Origin: Prinia subflava
Lineage: Eukaryota; Chordata; Aves; Passeriformes; Cisticolidae
Assembly (NCBI RefSeq): GCF_021018805.1
Contig: NC_086247.1
Coordinates: 95,249,338-95,313,337 of the forward strand
Length of the DNA stretch: 64,000 bases
Direction of reading: 5' to 3'
In this document: positions 38,942 to 64,000 of the stretch, piece after piece
How positions within the stretch are numbered: the stretch's first letter is position 1
How the letters are laid out: every line of letters begins with the position of its first letter
Program-made: the position numbers and the translations under genes
The notes under the pieces: model-generated
The model's database searches: none
What the model saw: only the letters and a program-made list of their open reading frames with translations
Told to the model about the DNA's origin: nothing

Positions 38942-39832
38942 CACTCTCAGCAAGTTCACAGATGACACCAAGTTGGGTGGGAATGTTGATGTGCTGGAGG
39001 GTAGGAAGGCTCTGGAGAGGGATCTAGCTGGATCAATAGGCTGAGGCCAAGTGTATGACAATCAACAAGGCCAAGTGCCTTCAGTCACAGCCTCATGCAG
39101 AACGACAGGCTGGAGCAGAATGGCTGGAAAGCTGCCTGGTGGAAAAGGACCTGGGGGTGCCTGCCAGCTGTCAGTTTCTGAACACGAGCCAACATGTGCC
39201 CAGGTGGCCAAGAAGGCAAATGACCCTGGCCTGCCTCAGCAATAGCATGGTCAGCAGGATCAGGGCAGTGTTTGACCTCCTGTACTTGGCACTGCTGAGG
39301 CCACACCTCAAGTTCTGTGTCTAGTTCTGGGCCCCTGACTACAAGAACAACACTGAGTTGCTGAAGCGTGCCCAGAGCAGGGCGATGGAGCTGGGGAAGG
39401 GCCTGGAACACAAGTCTGATGAGGAGCAGCTGAGGGAGCTGGGGGTGTTTAGCCTGGTGAAAAGGAGGCTCAGGAGTGACCTTACTGCTCTCTAAAACTG
39501 CCTGGAAGGAAGCTGTAGCTGTGAGAGTCAGTCTCTTTTCCAACATAATGAGCAGCTGGATGAGCAAAAATAGACACAGGTTGGATCAGAGGAGGTTTGG
39601 GTTGGCTATTAGGGAAAAAATCTTCACAGAAAGGATTGTCAAGCACTGGAACATGCTGCCCAGGGTAGCAGCTGAATGACCACATGTGAAGGAATTTAGA
39701 AGATTAGGTATGGTAGTTAGGGACATGGTTTAGTGGTGGATTTGGCAGTGCTGGGCTAACAGCTGGATCTGATGATCTTGAGGGCATATTCCAATAAAGG
39801 AATTTTATTTCTAAATGATTTTATGATTCTAT
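38942..39832 (+). mobile_element. CR1 LINE, late ORF2 plus 3' UTR
   Basis: A better-preserved CR1: AGTTCACAGATGACACCAAG (the RT FADDTK-type motif region), CTGGAGGGTAGGAAGGCTCT, GCACTGCTGAGGCCACACCT, GCCCAGAGCAGGGCGATGGA and GGAGCTGGGGGTGTTTAGCC, then the 3' UTR to TTATGATTCTAT. Open frames on both strands here (for example about 39055-39324) are remnants or shadows and have lost the intact reading frame. Confidence 0.88.
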
Positions 39833-39834
39833 AA

Positions 39835-40240
39835 ACGAGCCCAGTGGTGGGCCACCAAGATGATTAAAGAGCTCAGGTATATGGTGTACATGGAAGAGGC
39901 TAATAGGACCCATTAATCTTTAAGAGAATGGTTCTTGCTGCCTACAGCTATCTAAAGGGGAAGTGTGCAGATCACAGAGGCAGACTCTACTTGAAGGCAC
40001 TTAGAGACAGGAGATAACAGATACGAGTTACACGGGAAGTTCCAATTAGATGGAAGAAAAACTTTAGCATCATGAAGACAGTCAGACACTGGCACAGGTG
40101 TCAGTTAGAGAGATTCTGGAATTTCCATCTCTGGAGATACAATTCACCTAGATAAGGCCCTGAGCAACCTCAACTAACTGGACCTGTTTTAAGCAGGGGA
40201 CTGGATCAAGTAACGTCAGAAATCCCTTCTATGCCAAATT
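39835..40240 (+). mobile_element. CR1 LINE fragment, another copy's tail
   Basis: Starts with GTGGGCCACCAAGATGATTA and continues through GGCAGACTCTACTTGAAGGC to ACTAACTGGACCTGTTTTAA and GCAGGGGACTGGATCAAGTA. This is the 3' half of a diverged CR1 subfamily, repeating consensus positions already present in the copy at its left, so it is a separate insertion. Confidence 0.75.
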
Positions 40241-41060
40241 TAAAGAATGAAGCTCACTCAGATCTAGATGTGACTAAGTATACAACAGCGTGTGACAAGC
40301 TAAAGAAGTAGGCAACTGCAACAGCTTCTCACCTGTATCAAACCAAAGCAATAGCTTTGCTGCACACATGCTCCCACATGTGAAGGGTGAGCAGACAAAC
40401 CAGCTGTTTGAACATTTAGGTATTTCATCGCTGCTATTATTAAAGCATCTAATTATTCTAGCTCCCACCAAGAAGGAAAAGATTTTTTCAACATCTTTGT
40501 TTATTCACTATTTCCACAGCCCTGCAAGTGAGCTCAGCCACTTCTCTGAAGTTCCAGTTGAGTGGCTGGCTCAGCACTGAAGTTTTGGAAACCCCAGAGC
40601 ACCCTCATGTGGCTAGATGTTGCCAGGAGTTCTCCTTCCTCCATCTGAATTGTGTGAGGCACAAGCAAAATCCACATTTTATTCACAGGTTTATCTCCCT
40701 ACCACACCACCAACTGGGCATGGTACTCACGCCATAAATAATATTTCTGCTGCCACTTCTAACAGACCCTGTTTCAAGTCTCTTCTTCCCAACAGAGTAG
40801 AGCTGGATGACAGACCCGCTGGATTGCTGGTCAGGCGCACCAGCAGCTGGAGTGGGCACACTGAGCAGCACACTCCAGAAACATGGTGCTCCTGTGAAGC
40901 CTCTAGATACTACTGCTCATGCCAGGCTGGGGAGCAACTTTCACCACCTCTCTCTTTTCTCTCCAGACTGAACAACAGTTTTCCCTCAATTTAAGGTAAC
41001 ACTGATATTTCTTGGTAGCAGATAAACATTTTTTAAACATTTTTTCTTTTCCCCCACTCC

Positions 41061-41090
41061 TTTTTTTTTTTTTCTTTTTTTTTTTTTTTT
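41061..41090. repeat. Poly(T) tract with one interruption
   Basis: Thirteen T, one C and sixteen T, within a wider pyrimidine-rich stretch from about 41029. No retroposed gene was recognised next to it. Confidence 0.9.
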
Positions 41091-41774
41091 AATAAAGACA
41101 GGCTGGGAGAACAACAGCTTCTTTCCAGCTCTCCCAACCACTGCAAAGGAAAGGCCCTGACACTGCAAACACCTCCCTCACTCCACCTAACCCATGCTTG
41201 CCTGTCCATCTCCTTTCTCTTTGCAGCAGGTAGGCTTTTGGAACATGCATGAGTCCTTCACATGCTACATTTGGCCTGGCAGATACTCTTAAACTATAAA
41301 CACAAGCACTGTAAACTGCATTAAGAAATTCATAAAATAACAGCCTACTCACATTTTCATGTCAAAGCCATTCAAAAGCAGCAGCAAAGCTAGTGCAAAG
41401 AAGGGGTCAAAAGGCTTAGGTCCAAACATACTGCTCTACCACCAAATAACATTTTACTGAAATGTCTCTAACTCAGAAGAGATTGTACGAGTCTGTGGTT
41501 GGCTATTTCCCTACTGTCTGTAAGCTGAAAACTTGAAGCTAAAAAATAATTTTAAAATGCAGTAGCAGCAAAAACAGAACACTGTCCTCCATGTTCCCTG
41601 CCCTGATAACAAGTAAACACAGGTAATGGCTTCTCAACTCCCTGTTTTAGGGATAGAAAATATGTGTATTTTTTGATGACCACCAATGACAGAAGTGAAA
41701 TGAATTAACATGTTATACAAAACATTACAAAGCTAATACAGTTGACAAAGGAAATTACAAATATTTTATTTACA

Positions 41775-41850
41775 ATCTCACAATAGTTTGGATCAGAAAA
41801 GCCTTTTGCAGGACATCTAGTCCACTCTGTTCAACAGCAACCTGTTAAAA
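41775..41850 (-). mobile_element. Possible short CR1 3' fragment, reversed
   Basis: ATAGTTTGGATCAGAAAAGC followed by GGACATCTAGTCCACTCTGT resembles the complement of the CR1 3' UTR block that normally reads as a GATGACCTCTAGAGGTCCC-like string on the element's own strand. It is short and much diverged. Confidence 0.45.
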
Positions 41851-44338
41851 ATTTTAAAACTGAGGACATTTTCTTTTACAAAGTGGTACTTTGAACCTTG
41901 CTGATGAAGAATGGGTAAATTTTTAAACTGTGAAGAAGAACCAGTTTGACCACAAGTGACTGTATGCACTACAATAAAATAACAAGCAAAATTTTGCTGT
42001 CCGCATACACAAGATCAGAATAACCCCTTCAGTCCTTAAGGCTTCCTAAGGAATCAGTTTAATAACCAAAGGAAGTTGCAGATGGCAGTTCCAATTCCTC
42101 CATGGTTTTGAAACAGTACTTTTTGCAATACAGCTCTCAAAGCACAGGAATGCTACTGTATTTATCACTGAATGCAAAATAATTTGTATAGTGTATCAAT
42201 TCTGCTGGTGCAAAAGGTGTGGCTAATATGAAACAACCACTAGTCACCATCTCCCACATACAAACTAAGGAGAGAAACATTACTAGCCAGATGAGGTTTT
42301 CATTGCTGGAGGCCACCTTTGATATCTGTGTGAAGCCCAAAAGATGAAAATTTTTTGTAAAGTTGTCGAACAAGAAGCCTAGAAACTAAAATTCATCAAT
42401 GGTTATCAAAAATTACAGACTCTAGAACTGTTGGCTTCATTGCCTGCTAAAAATATAACCTGAAATGCAACTCACCCATCCACATTCCATGGTGGGTGCT
42501 CATTCCATTCTCTCCACCCTACAGGCGGCCATGACCTGACAGGTGGCAACTATTCTTCCTGCTTAACTGTTGTAACTGATACACAAATTAAACTTGGAGA
42601 AAAGAAGATTCCAAACTGAAAGGAGCTTGAAGTTCACAGAGCTCTCTTGTGCTACAAGAACTTGCACAGCTGAAAACATTTTTTCCCCAAGTGGTCTATT
42701 AAAGGACATTACCCCTCTGCCTATCAATTCTAGTTTTATCTTAAATTAAGGTACAAGATCTAAGTTCCAAAACAAACCCCATAATCAGTAGGAACCTATT
42801 CAACCATCATTGTGCTAACCAAAACTCTGGAAAAAAAGATTAAGAGTTACCACTCAAATAAGACCTCTCTCCTCTGAGTTATGCCACCTATATAAAGAAA
42901 ACAGCATGTCAGCAGCCAAAAAAAGCTATTTACCTGGCAGACACATGTCATTCCATTTTCAGATAACTGGTAGACCCAGTAAGAATCTACTATGAAGCAT
43001 GCTGACTAAGAACATAAGACTTCAACTTGAGAAGGAGGACCCGTGTGCTATCGTGGATAACAGGTGTTCCAGAGCTCTCGTACACTGCTAAACCAGAAAG
43101 CAGAATTAAGACAGGAGTCCTTGGCATTTCTTCGACTCTGAAAAAATGCTGCAGGTTTTTCTGGATATAAAACCACATTTCATCACCTTACCTTTCTCCA
43201 AGAGGCCACGCAAGCATCTGTGTTTAGGTAACATAGGCCTGTGATAGCAGGCACCCTATCAAACTTGCCTGAGATTCTTGCCCTGTTCTGGAGATAAACA
43301 AATCACAGACGAGCCTGCCTGTGCTGGCTCACACATTCATCAAGTGAGGGAGAAGACATTCACACATTCATCCCAGGAGGAAGAAGAAGGGATGTCTGAA
43401 ATTATGGATTTTGTCTCCATCACATCCCATGATGAATTCCTGCTTCCCTAGAAATGACAGAACATTTGCTGATGGGAAGCAGAGAATTAAAACCTTATTT
43501 TGCTTTGCCTGTATGCACAGCTTTTGCTTCACCTGTTAAAAATATTTTTACCTCAACCCAGGAGTTTCCTCACTTCTAGCCTTCTGTCACACTCCTTCCA
43601 CCCACTGCAGGGGAGTGAGTGGGTGGCTCTACTGGGAGGAGCTGCCTGCCAGGGTGAGCTCACAACACAGGATTATTCTCTATGGCTTAACTACAACTAC
43701 TGATGAGTCTGCAGTTCATGAATGGAACAATATACCTGAGATCAGCTGAAGACTCAAAATCTATTGCCTCTTACTTTACATATCACTCATGCAGGTAATG
43801 TCAGTCTCTTCCACTTCTATTGTCCAGTTCAACCATGCATCCCCTGAAAAGGGATAACCTAAGGTTTTCTAAAGTGACCACCTTAACTCTCATGCAAAGC
43901 CATCACTTGTCTCTCAGGCCGAAACCTGAGACTACGTGCCATACATTACAAAAGTGACTTGCCCACCTGGATCCCTCACCATTTTATCTGTAAATCTGCG
44001 GATTTACTGCAATTCTTCCTCTCCGCTTGCGCCTCCCCTAGAGAGAACCACATGGGCCAGTTGCCTCCAGCATACAGAAATGGGAAAATAAAAGAAAATG
44101 CATTCCTGACCTCTGGGGTCAGGAATGTGCTTTCACAGCACTCAGGCAGGCAGGAAAACAGACTGGCCTCATGCATCCACCTCACTGCAGAGGGTGTGTA
44201 TTTCTGGATCTCTCACCTTAAGGAAACTGCAAACTGCCAGAGGCACGGATCATAGCTGCTCAGAGGCCGTGGATGCATGGCTGGTAAAGCAAGGACATGT
44301 GCACAATCCTGCTTTTAGCCTAAAGGATGAGTAAAGGC

Positions 44339-44656
44339 TGAAACATGCTTGAACTGTTCTCTAGATGTGATAAGGATGAAGTAAAGCTTTGGAGCAATAG
44401 CAATAATAACAGGGTGTAAGACAGGATGCGCTGAGCATAAGTTGGGAAAGACTCACACATCAAGCCGCGTGGACAGAGCTTCTAAGTCAATTATGTATAC
44501 TGCAAGGACAGTAATTACAAATTAACCAATGATGTTAAGAGTTATGTGCATGTTATGCTTAGCACAGTATAAATGTGAGCCAAATAGCTGAATAAATGAG
44601 CACGATTTCTAACTCATATTGAGTGCTGTCTCGACTCTGGCTGATCTCCAGCAACA
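44339..44656 (+). mobile_element. Short ERVK/alpharetrovirus-type solo LTR
   Basis: A 318-bp element starting TGAAACATGCTTGAACTG and ending CTCCAGCAACA. It holds a TATA-like CAGTATAAATGTGAG (about 44565-44579), a polyadenylation signal in GCTGAATAAATGAGC (about 44588-44602), and a short U5 (GTGCTGTCTCGACTCTGGCT). The flanks AAAGGC (44333-44338) and AGAGGC (44657-44662) match at five of six bases, fitting the 6-bp duplication of ERVK-like viruses with one later mutation. Compact size and TATA-polyA spacing also fit that class. It is antisense to SLC66A2 in intron 3, with no internal viral genes. Confidence 0.72.
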
Positions 44657-44662
44657 AGAGGC

Positions 44663-47600
44663 CACAAAAATCATTCTTTGGGTTTCCCCCTTCCCAGCTG
44701 CCTTTTCTGAAAGTAAAAGGTCTCTTCAGAATACAGAATTTAAGCTTTCCCTCCCTTTTATACCTTCTGAATAATATCAGATAAGCCTACAAAAAGGTAT
44801 GCCCTTCTACTGAACCACTTCCAACATTTTCACAAGGACAGAAAAGGTCACAAAACTTTTATTTTAAGGCCCATTAGCCTGAGGGGCTGAAGAAAGAACT
44901 TCAAAGCCTGAAAATGAGTATCTACAGGGAAACATAAAACTGATCCCAGAAAACAGACTGATCCAAATACATTTTTCTCATGTTTTCTGAAAGAAAATTA
45001 TTTTAGTGTTGAAGTTGCAATGGTTCAAGACAAATTCCCTATGAAAATAAAGGAACAGCTTTTTAAATGAAACTATTCCCTCTCTGAGTCTGTAGTTTAA
45101 AAAAAAAAAGTTATCTGTTCAATCTGTTCAGTATGCCAACAATTTCTAAGCTCCTTTAAAAAAAAATCAATAGTGTTCTATTTGGACTGAATTATTCTGA
45201 AATGTTTGAATAGTAAGTAACTTAGACCTCCAGCACAGATGCATATCTGTAAAGACAAATTATTTTCCAGATTTGTGTTGGACTGATTTCCAACATCAAC
45301 TAAAAGAAACCAAAATTATGTATTAAAAAAAGACACAAATGTTTACCACTTAAGTATTCACTTAAAACAAATTTAAATTTGCCCCTACATCCTTATAATC
45401 TCTTTATAATCTCATTTTTTACTCTCTTTTGTCTCCTGAAAGGTCTAAAATTGATGCAGAGAAAGACATGGGGAAATAATTTTTCCCATCATATACAGAA
45501 TTACAACCAAAGTGTCAATGCAGACAGGTGCCATTTTATCAGGCAAAGTAGACCTGAATTCTTCAACAACTAGAACTCCATTAATTTTTTTAAAAATCCT
45601 TTTTTAAAAATTAAAAAACCAAACAAACCACAAAACTAAACAATTCAAAACAAACAAGCAAAAAAAATACCCCTTTGGCATCCTATTTTCTCACAGACAT
45701 GCTATTACAATCCCTTCTCCTGGACATCCTCCCCGAAATACCAACAAAAGCACTCTGAAATTAGTCTAATGAGGATACATATAATCCTGGGGAGGAGGGA
45801 TTGAAATCCTTCCAAGAGCACTTCCATGGTCAGTTATGCACCTACAGAGGTGGTGACAGCCCAGCAACAACTCTGCTCTCATAGTTCCAGCTGTACTGGG
45901 AATTCAACTACTGGGCAGCACAGTGCAGAACTCAAACACTTCCAATGAAACCCAGGCTCTGCCAACAACCAGCAAGGAAGGCTGTGCCTCTGCTGCGTCC
46001 TCAGCTCTGCTCAGGGTGTCGGGGCTGGACAGAGAAGCACATTGTGCATGCTATTTACAGAGCATCCCTGGAAAAACACACTGCTTGCCCACAAGCTGTG
46101 CAGGATGCCCCCCTGAACCCAAAGAGACCTAACACTGAAGAGAAGAAATCAGAGAGCTGATTAAATAAAGTTTACATTCTTCATGGCACATGTAATGCAG
46201 TAGTGCTGTTCTAGAATATGTCAACACTGTGATGATAGTGTTGAACAACACAAGCCAACTGATGCTCTGAGCTAACTAAAGAGCAGGGAAAAAAGGAGGA
46301 GAGGTGGAAGTGTGAGTTATTCACCAGGCTGTCACACTGCCAGTGGAAATCATGCAGCAGATACGTGCATCTGCTAAATTCACATTACTATTTTCTCCTT
46401 ATTTTTATGTAGATATAAGCCTGCAAACTCAACTATACAAACACATTTTACATTTTTTCCCCCTAAAAAATGTTTAGTTGTTTAAAATATTTTGCAACAG
46501 GTATTCAATGAATCTAAGTTTTTGTTGTTTCATTACCACTAGCTTTATTACTTGTGATTTAAAATTTAATGTTATTTGATGAGTTCTTTTGAGTTAAAAC
46601 CAAGGTTCAGGATTCAGTAATACAGCAAGTTTTAAAACCATCTTTAGAGAGGGAAGGAAATCCCAGAAATGTCTTTCAAAAGAAATGTCTTTCTGTCTAC
46701 TCAGAAGGAAAAAAAAAATCCAAGAAGTCTCATCCACTTTGAGGGTCACCTGCTTCACACTGAAACCACTCTGAACAACTTGAAACAATACAGGCTCTTT
46801 GGAGCAATGGTAGTGTTTTGTTACTTCTTTAGTGATTTTGTTACCCCAACAGTCTCCAACACTCACCCGGCTCAAAATATATCTGTGGAGTTTGTATTTT
46901 AGCAAAACAGACATTCACATTTGTTCTAAATCATCTCATCATGAAACAAGAAACAAGCAAAAACCCAAATTTCAACTCAACTGCAGCTTTCTCAGACTCA
47001 GCAGTTGCCATGCTACCAGGCACAAGGTAGAACTAGATACCTGAATTAGAAAACAAAGGAAATAAAGCATTAATCCTACAGAACTGGAGCTACTTCTTTT
47101 CAATCTTTCCTTTGCCAAGAAGAAAAAGAGAAATCATTTTATTTCTGTATGGAATCAGAAAACCCTACACCCTGGGGCCAATGTTACTGTAAATTTTTTT
47201 TAGGTCACTCAAACTGTAGTAACCTTCCCCCACACCCTCAACTCTCTCTCAGTACTGACTGATAGAAAGTCATATAACAGAGATAAAGGCTCTTTCAGAT
47301 AACATGTGGAAAAGCAGCGGTATTAAGTGGTTTCTTTTAGGTCAATAAGATCTAAAAGCAATCTCCGGGAGCTCAGTAGGAGTTCAGTTCCTATTCAAGG
47401 AGAGGCACCAAACAAATGCCCTCTGTATTAATCTAAAAAGTTCACCTAAAATTCATTGGTAGCCCAGTACATTTTCAAATTGATAGTTCAACAGCTCTAT
47501 AACGAAACAGTTTTCATAGATCATCTTCAATTACAAACATAATTTACTACATGATCAGAAAAAGAAGGTAATATAATCATTTCTGAAGCCTAAAAATATA

Positions 47601-48768
47601 TTGGAAAAGTTTTTACACCGCTCAAATATTCAAAGGAAATCAAAAAAACAAGTTGTTGTTCTTCTTAAGCAGAAGTCTTAATTAAAACTCATTAAAGTTT
47701 TTGCTTTTGCTGAGCTCCCCAAGATTGCTATTAGGTCTTATTGAACCTAAGCAGGGATGGCCCTATGGCTTCAAGAAAGCACTCAGGTTAATACCACTCT
47801 TGGGCAGTTTCTCAGAGCTAACTCCAGCTTGATTAACTGCTCATTGAGAAATACAGACACTCTCCTTTTGTCCTGCTGTGCCCTGGATATTGCCAGTTGA
47901 TCCCATACTAACTCAAGAACTGCAAGAGAACACAACTGGTACCAATGGAAGATTCTGAACCAGCTCAGTCAAAACCAGTCTAAAAGTTGACTTTGGAGAA
48001 CTTCAGTGTCAGCCTAACTTCTTTGATGCAATACCCCAACTAATTTAAAACAAAATTACAATGACTTGACTAGAACTGTCATTCCAAACTATTAAGATGG
48101 AAAAAATACTGCAAGGCTAGTTTGCACCCAATATTTCCTGTTCCATAGGTAAATTAAACAACATAGATTTCAACTCTGAAACTGAAGATTGGAAGCTTAC
48201 ACCTTGGGCATTACTAATTCCCAAACAGCAATTTTGAGATTACTCTATAATGAAAAAGAGAGGAATATTCACAAGGATGCAGACACTTTGCTTGAATATC
48301 AAGTGTTGTGTGAAATTTCTTATCTAGAGTTCTGCACACTGCTGAAAGATACTTCTGTGTATTTCATAGTTTCCTCCAGCATTAGAGCTGAAAAAGGACA
48401 ACTGAGTCTAAAGAGGTGGAATCTCTGCATCATGTAATATTTTGTTTGTCCAGCTTAGGGAAGGAGTAAGGAAGATATCCTTGAGACTCACAATGTAGTC
48501 AATTCAACTGCCTTTGAAGAACTGGTTTCTGAAATAGAGCTGAAAGCATCTTTTCTTCTTTTCCATCAAAGTTAAAAGTGGGCAGGTAAAAAATTAAAGG
48601 AAAAAAAAATCAGACACTAGGTTTTACTAAGTCAAGAAAAGGTAATGCAAACATTCTCTACAGAAATGATCATGCAATCATTTCAAAAATGATCACAAAA
48701 AGTAGCAAATCATGAAATATGTAGTTAAGGGGACAACTTCATGCAGAATGGGTTTGTACAGTACATAC
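44663..48768 (-). other. SLC66A2 intron 3, segment next to exon 3
   Basis: AT-rich, with A/T low-complexity runs near 45580-45670. The donor of exon 3 (GTATGT) is at its right edge. Nothing else recognised. Confidence 0.65.
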
Positions 48769-48822
48769 CCAGATAGGATCTCTTGGGAGGTGCTTTGATT
48801 TCTTCATCCTTACTATCTGCAG
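48769..48822 (-). CDS. SLC66A2: SLC66A2 coding exon 3, 54-nt frame-neutral exon
   Basis: A 54-nt exon, two bases plus 17 codons plus one base, encoding A113 to L130 and the first base of Asp131 (ADSKDEEIKAPPKRSYL). Acceptor TTTTTTTATGTAG/CTGCAG; donor CTATCTGG/GTATGT. The segment is hydrophilic, rich in Asp, Glu, Lys and Pro, and lies in the cytosolic linker between transmembrane helices 3 and 4. It is too short to appear as an open frame and was found by matching the known protein order and phase. Because the length is a multiple of three and both junctions have the same phase, skipping it would delete 18 residues without a frameshift. From memory, mammalian isoforms lacking this segment are known; whether the bird skips it is inference. 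Confidence 0.93.
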
Positions 48823-63013
<14,191 letters not shown>

Positions 63014-63019
63014 TTAAAC

Positions 63020-63262
63020 TGAAAGGGAGCAGATTTCTTCCTAATAGCTAAATATCAGGGAGAAAATCTTTACTTTGAGGGTGGTGAGGCACTGGGACAG
63101 GTTGCCCAGAGAAGCCCTGGCTGTCCCGTTCCTTCAAGTGTTCAAGGCCGGGCTGGATGGGGCTTTGAGCAACGTGGTCTAATGAAAGGTGTCCATGGCA
63201 GGGAGGTTGGAACTTGATGGTCTTTAAAGTCCCTTCCAACCCAAAGCATTCTAAGATTTCTG
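63020..63262 (+). mobile_element. CR1 LINE, 3' end fragment
   Basis: The sequence carries the CR1 3' UTR signature in plus orientation: GGTGGTGAGGCACTGGGACA, GGTTGCCCAGAGAAGCCCTG, a GGCTGGATGGGGCTTTGAGC block, then TTCCAACCCAAAGCATTCTA at the terminus. It is a 5'-truncated copy, the usual state for CR1. It sits just right of the SLC66A2 CpG island. Confidence 0.9.
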
Positions 63263-64000
63263 TGCCTCTCTGAATTGCAGTGGCTGGGGAGGGAAAATGT
63301 GCATCTTCTACCCAAAGCAGGGCAAACCCAAAGTGCCCAGGGAGTCTCTACTGCTACTTGCCTTGACCAGCAGAGGACGAGTCCTGCAAGTGCTGTACAC
63401 ATATGTTATGTGGAGAATGGCAGCACGGACACTGCATCCATCTCCTTCAGCCACACTTAAAAGGATGGGTCATCCACTGTGCATCCAAGTGACTGCACAG
63501 CTGTCCTCAAAGCTTGTTCCTTGGGCTCCCCATAATACTACCCCAGACATGCTTCCTTCTGCCTTGTAAGTGCCCCTGCTGCTCATCCAACAGGTAGGAG
63601 AAAATGAGATAGGTTTTCCTGCATCTGAGTCATGTATTATTTTGTATCCTGTAGCAGCAACAGCAAATGTTTTTGTGATTCTTAAAGGGGAAAAGGAGAC
63701 GAATTAAAAATAGAAATGTCTGGTTTGGGACTTCAGAAGTCTTTTGTTTACTTCCTGCATAGCAGCATCTCATTCAGCTGCAACCATTTCTTCCACTGGG
63801 CAATTCTTGCAGCATACGTGCAGCACATGAACCTGCACATTACTGAAGAATGTATTTGTCAAAGACAGTCTTGGAGTACCATCATACAAACATGCAAAAC
63901 AGCCTCCTTAGGTCAGGTGACCAGTGATAACATTGGGACTTACCTTTCCTACAAGGAAGCAGCAGCTACACTACTTGAACAAAGCTCTATTCCATTACAT
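63263..64000. other. Right flank, nothing recognised
   Basis: In other vertebrates HSBP1L1 and TXNL4A lie beyond the SLC66A2 promoter, but no exon of either is recognisable here. Confidence 0.5.

Larger units (their letters stand above)
40241..44332 (-). other. SLC66A2 intron 3, unannotated segment
   Basis: Includes the poly(T) tract and the possible CR1 remnant at 41775. No gene seen. Confidence 0.6.

Noticed and set aside
39085..39567. 160-codon minus-strand open frame
   Set aside because: Antisense to a CR1 fragment; a shadow of decayed LINE coding sequence.
63263..64000. Looked for the expected right-hand neighbour HSBP1L1
   Set aside because: No coiled-coil HSBP1-like exon was recognisable on either strand.

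Overview
The window is vertebrate nuclear DNA from a bird. Evidence: GT-AG introns of 4 to more than 30 kb, several CR1 LINE fragments with the avian CR1 3' end, avian ERV-type solo LTRs, one CpG island, and AT-rich non-coding sequence elsewhere. The LTR types look like those of songbirds; that is an inference from memory of the families, not from a search. No bacterial-type operon, CRISPR array, tRNA or rRNA gene was seen.

One protein-coding gene is recognisable: SLC66A2 (formerly PQLC1), a PQ-loop membrane protein, on the minus strand and occupying almost the whole window. Its start-codon exon lies in a CpG island at the right (61911-62113). The next exons are 53006-53139, 48769-48822 (a 54-nt frame-neutral exon) and 17686-17902. 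All junctions are GT-AG and the phases fit exactly, giving residues 1 to 202 plus two bases of the next codon. The usual protein is about 271 residues, so about 69 C-terminal residues are missing. I could not find them in 1-17685; they probably lie beyond the left edge, making the last visible intron longer than 17.6 kb.

From left to right: 1-17685 is intron with an ERVL-like LTR (about 647-1806), CR1 pieces (2672-2990, about 8324-8405), a possible LTR edge near 7211, and a striking 49-bp near-perfect palindrome at 10889-10937. Exon 4 has a minus-strand G-quadruplex motif about 186 nt upstream (18089-18112). Intron 3 (17903-48768) holds four solo LTRs: about 19228-19920, 21263-22084 with target duplication GGTAT, 30639-31430 with target duplication CCAAG, and 44339-44656 with a near-matching 6-bp duplication. 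It also holds a 3-kb mosaic of CR1 fragments (37225-40240). Introns 2 and 1 look unremarkable. The promoter region (about 62270-62840) has GC boxes, a CCCCG pentamer array, a 13-bp tandem repeat and a plausible non-coding first exon. A CR1 3' end sits at 63020-63262, followed by unassigned flank.

I found no convincing new biological system. The observations most worth checking are the palindrome, the intronic G-quadruplex motif, and the sense-oriented LTR polyadenylation signals in intron 3.
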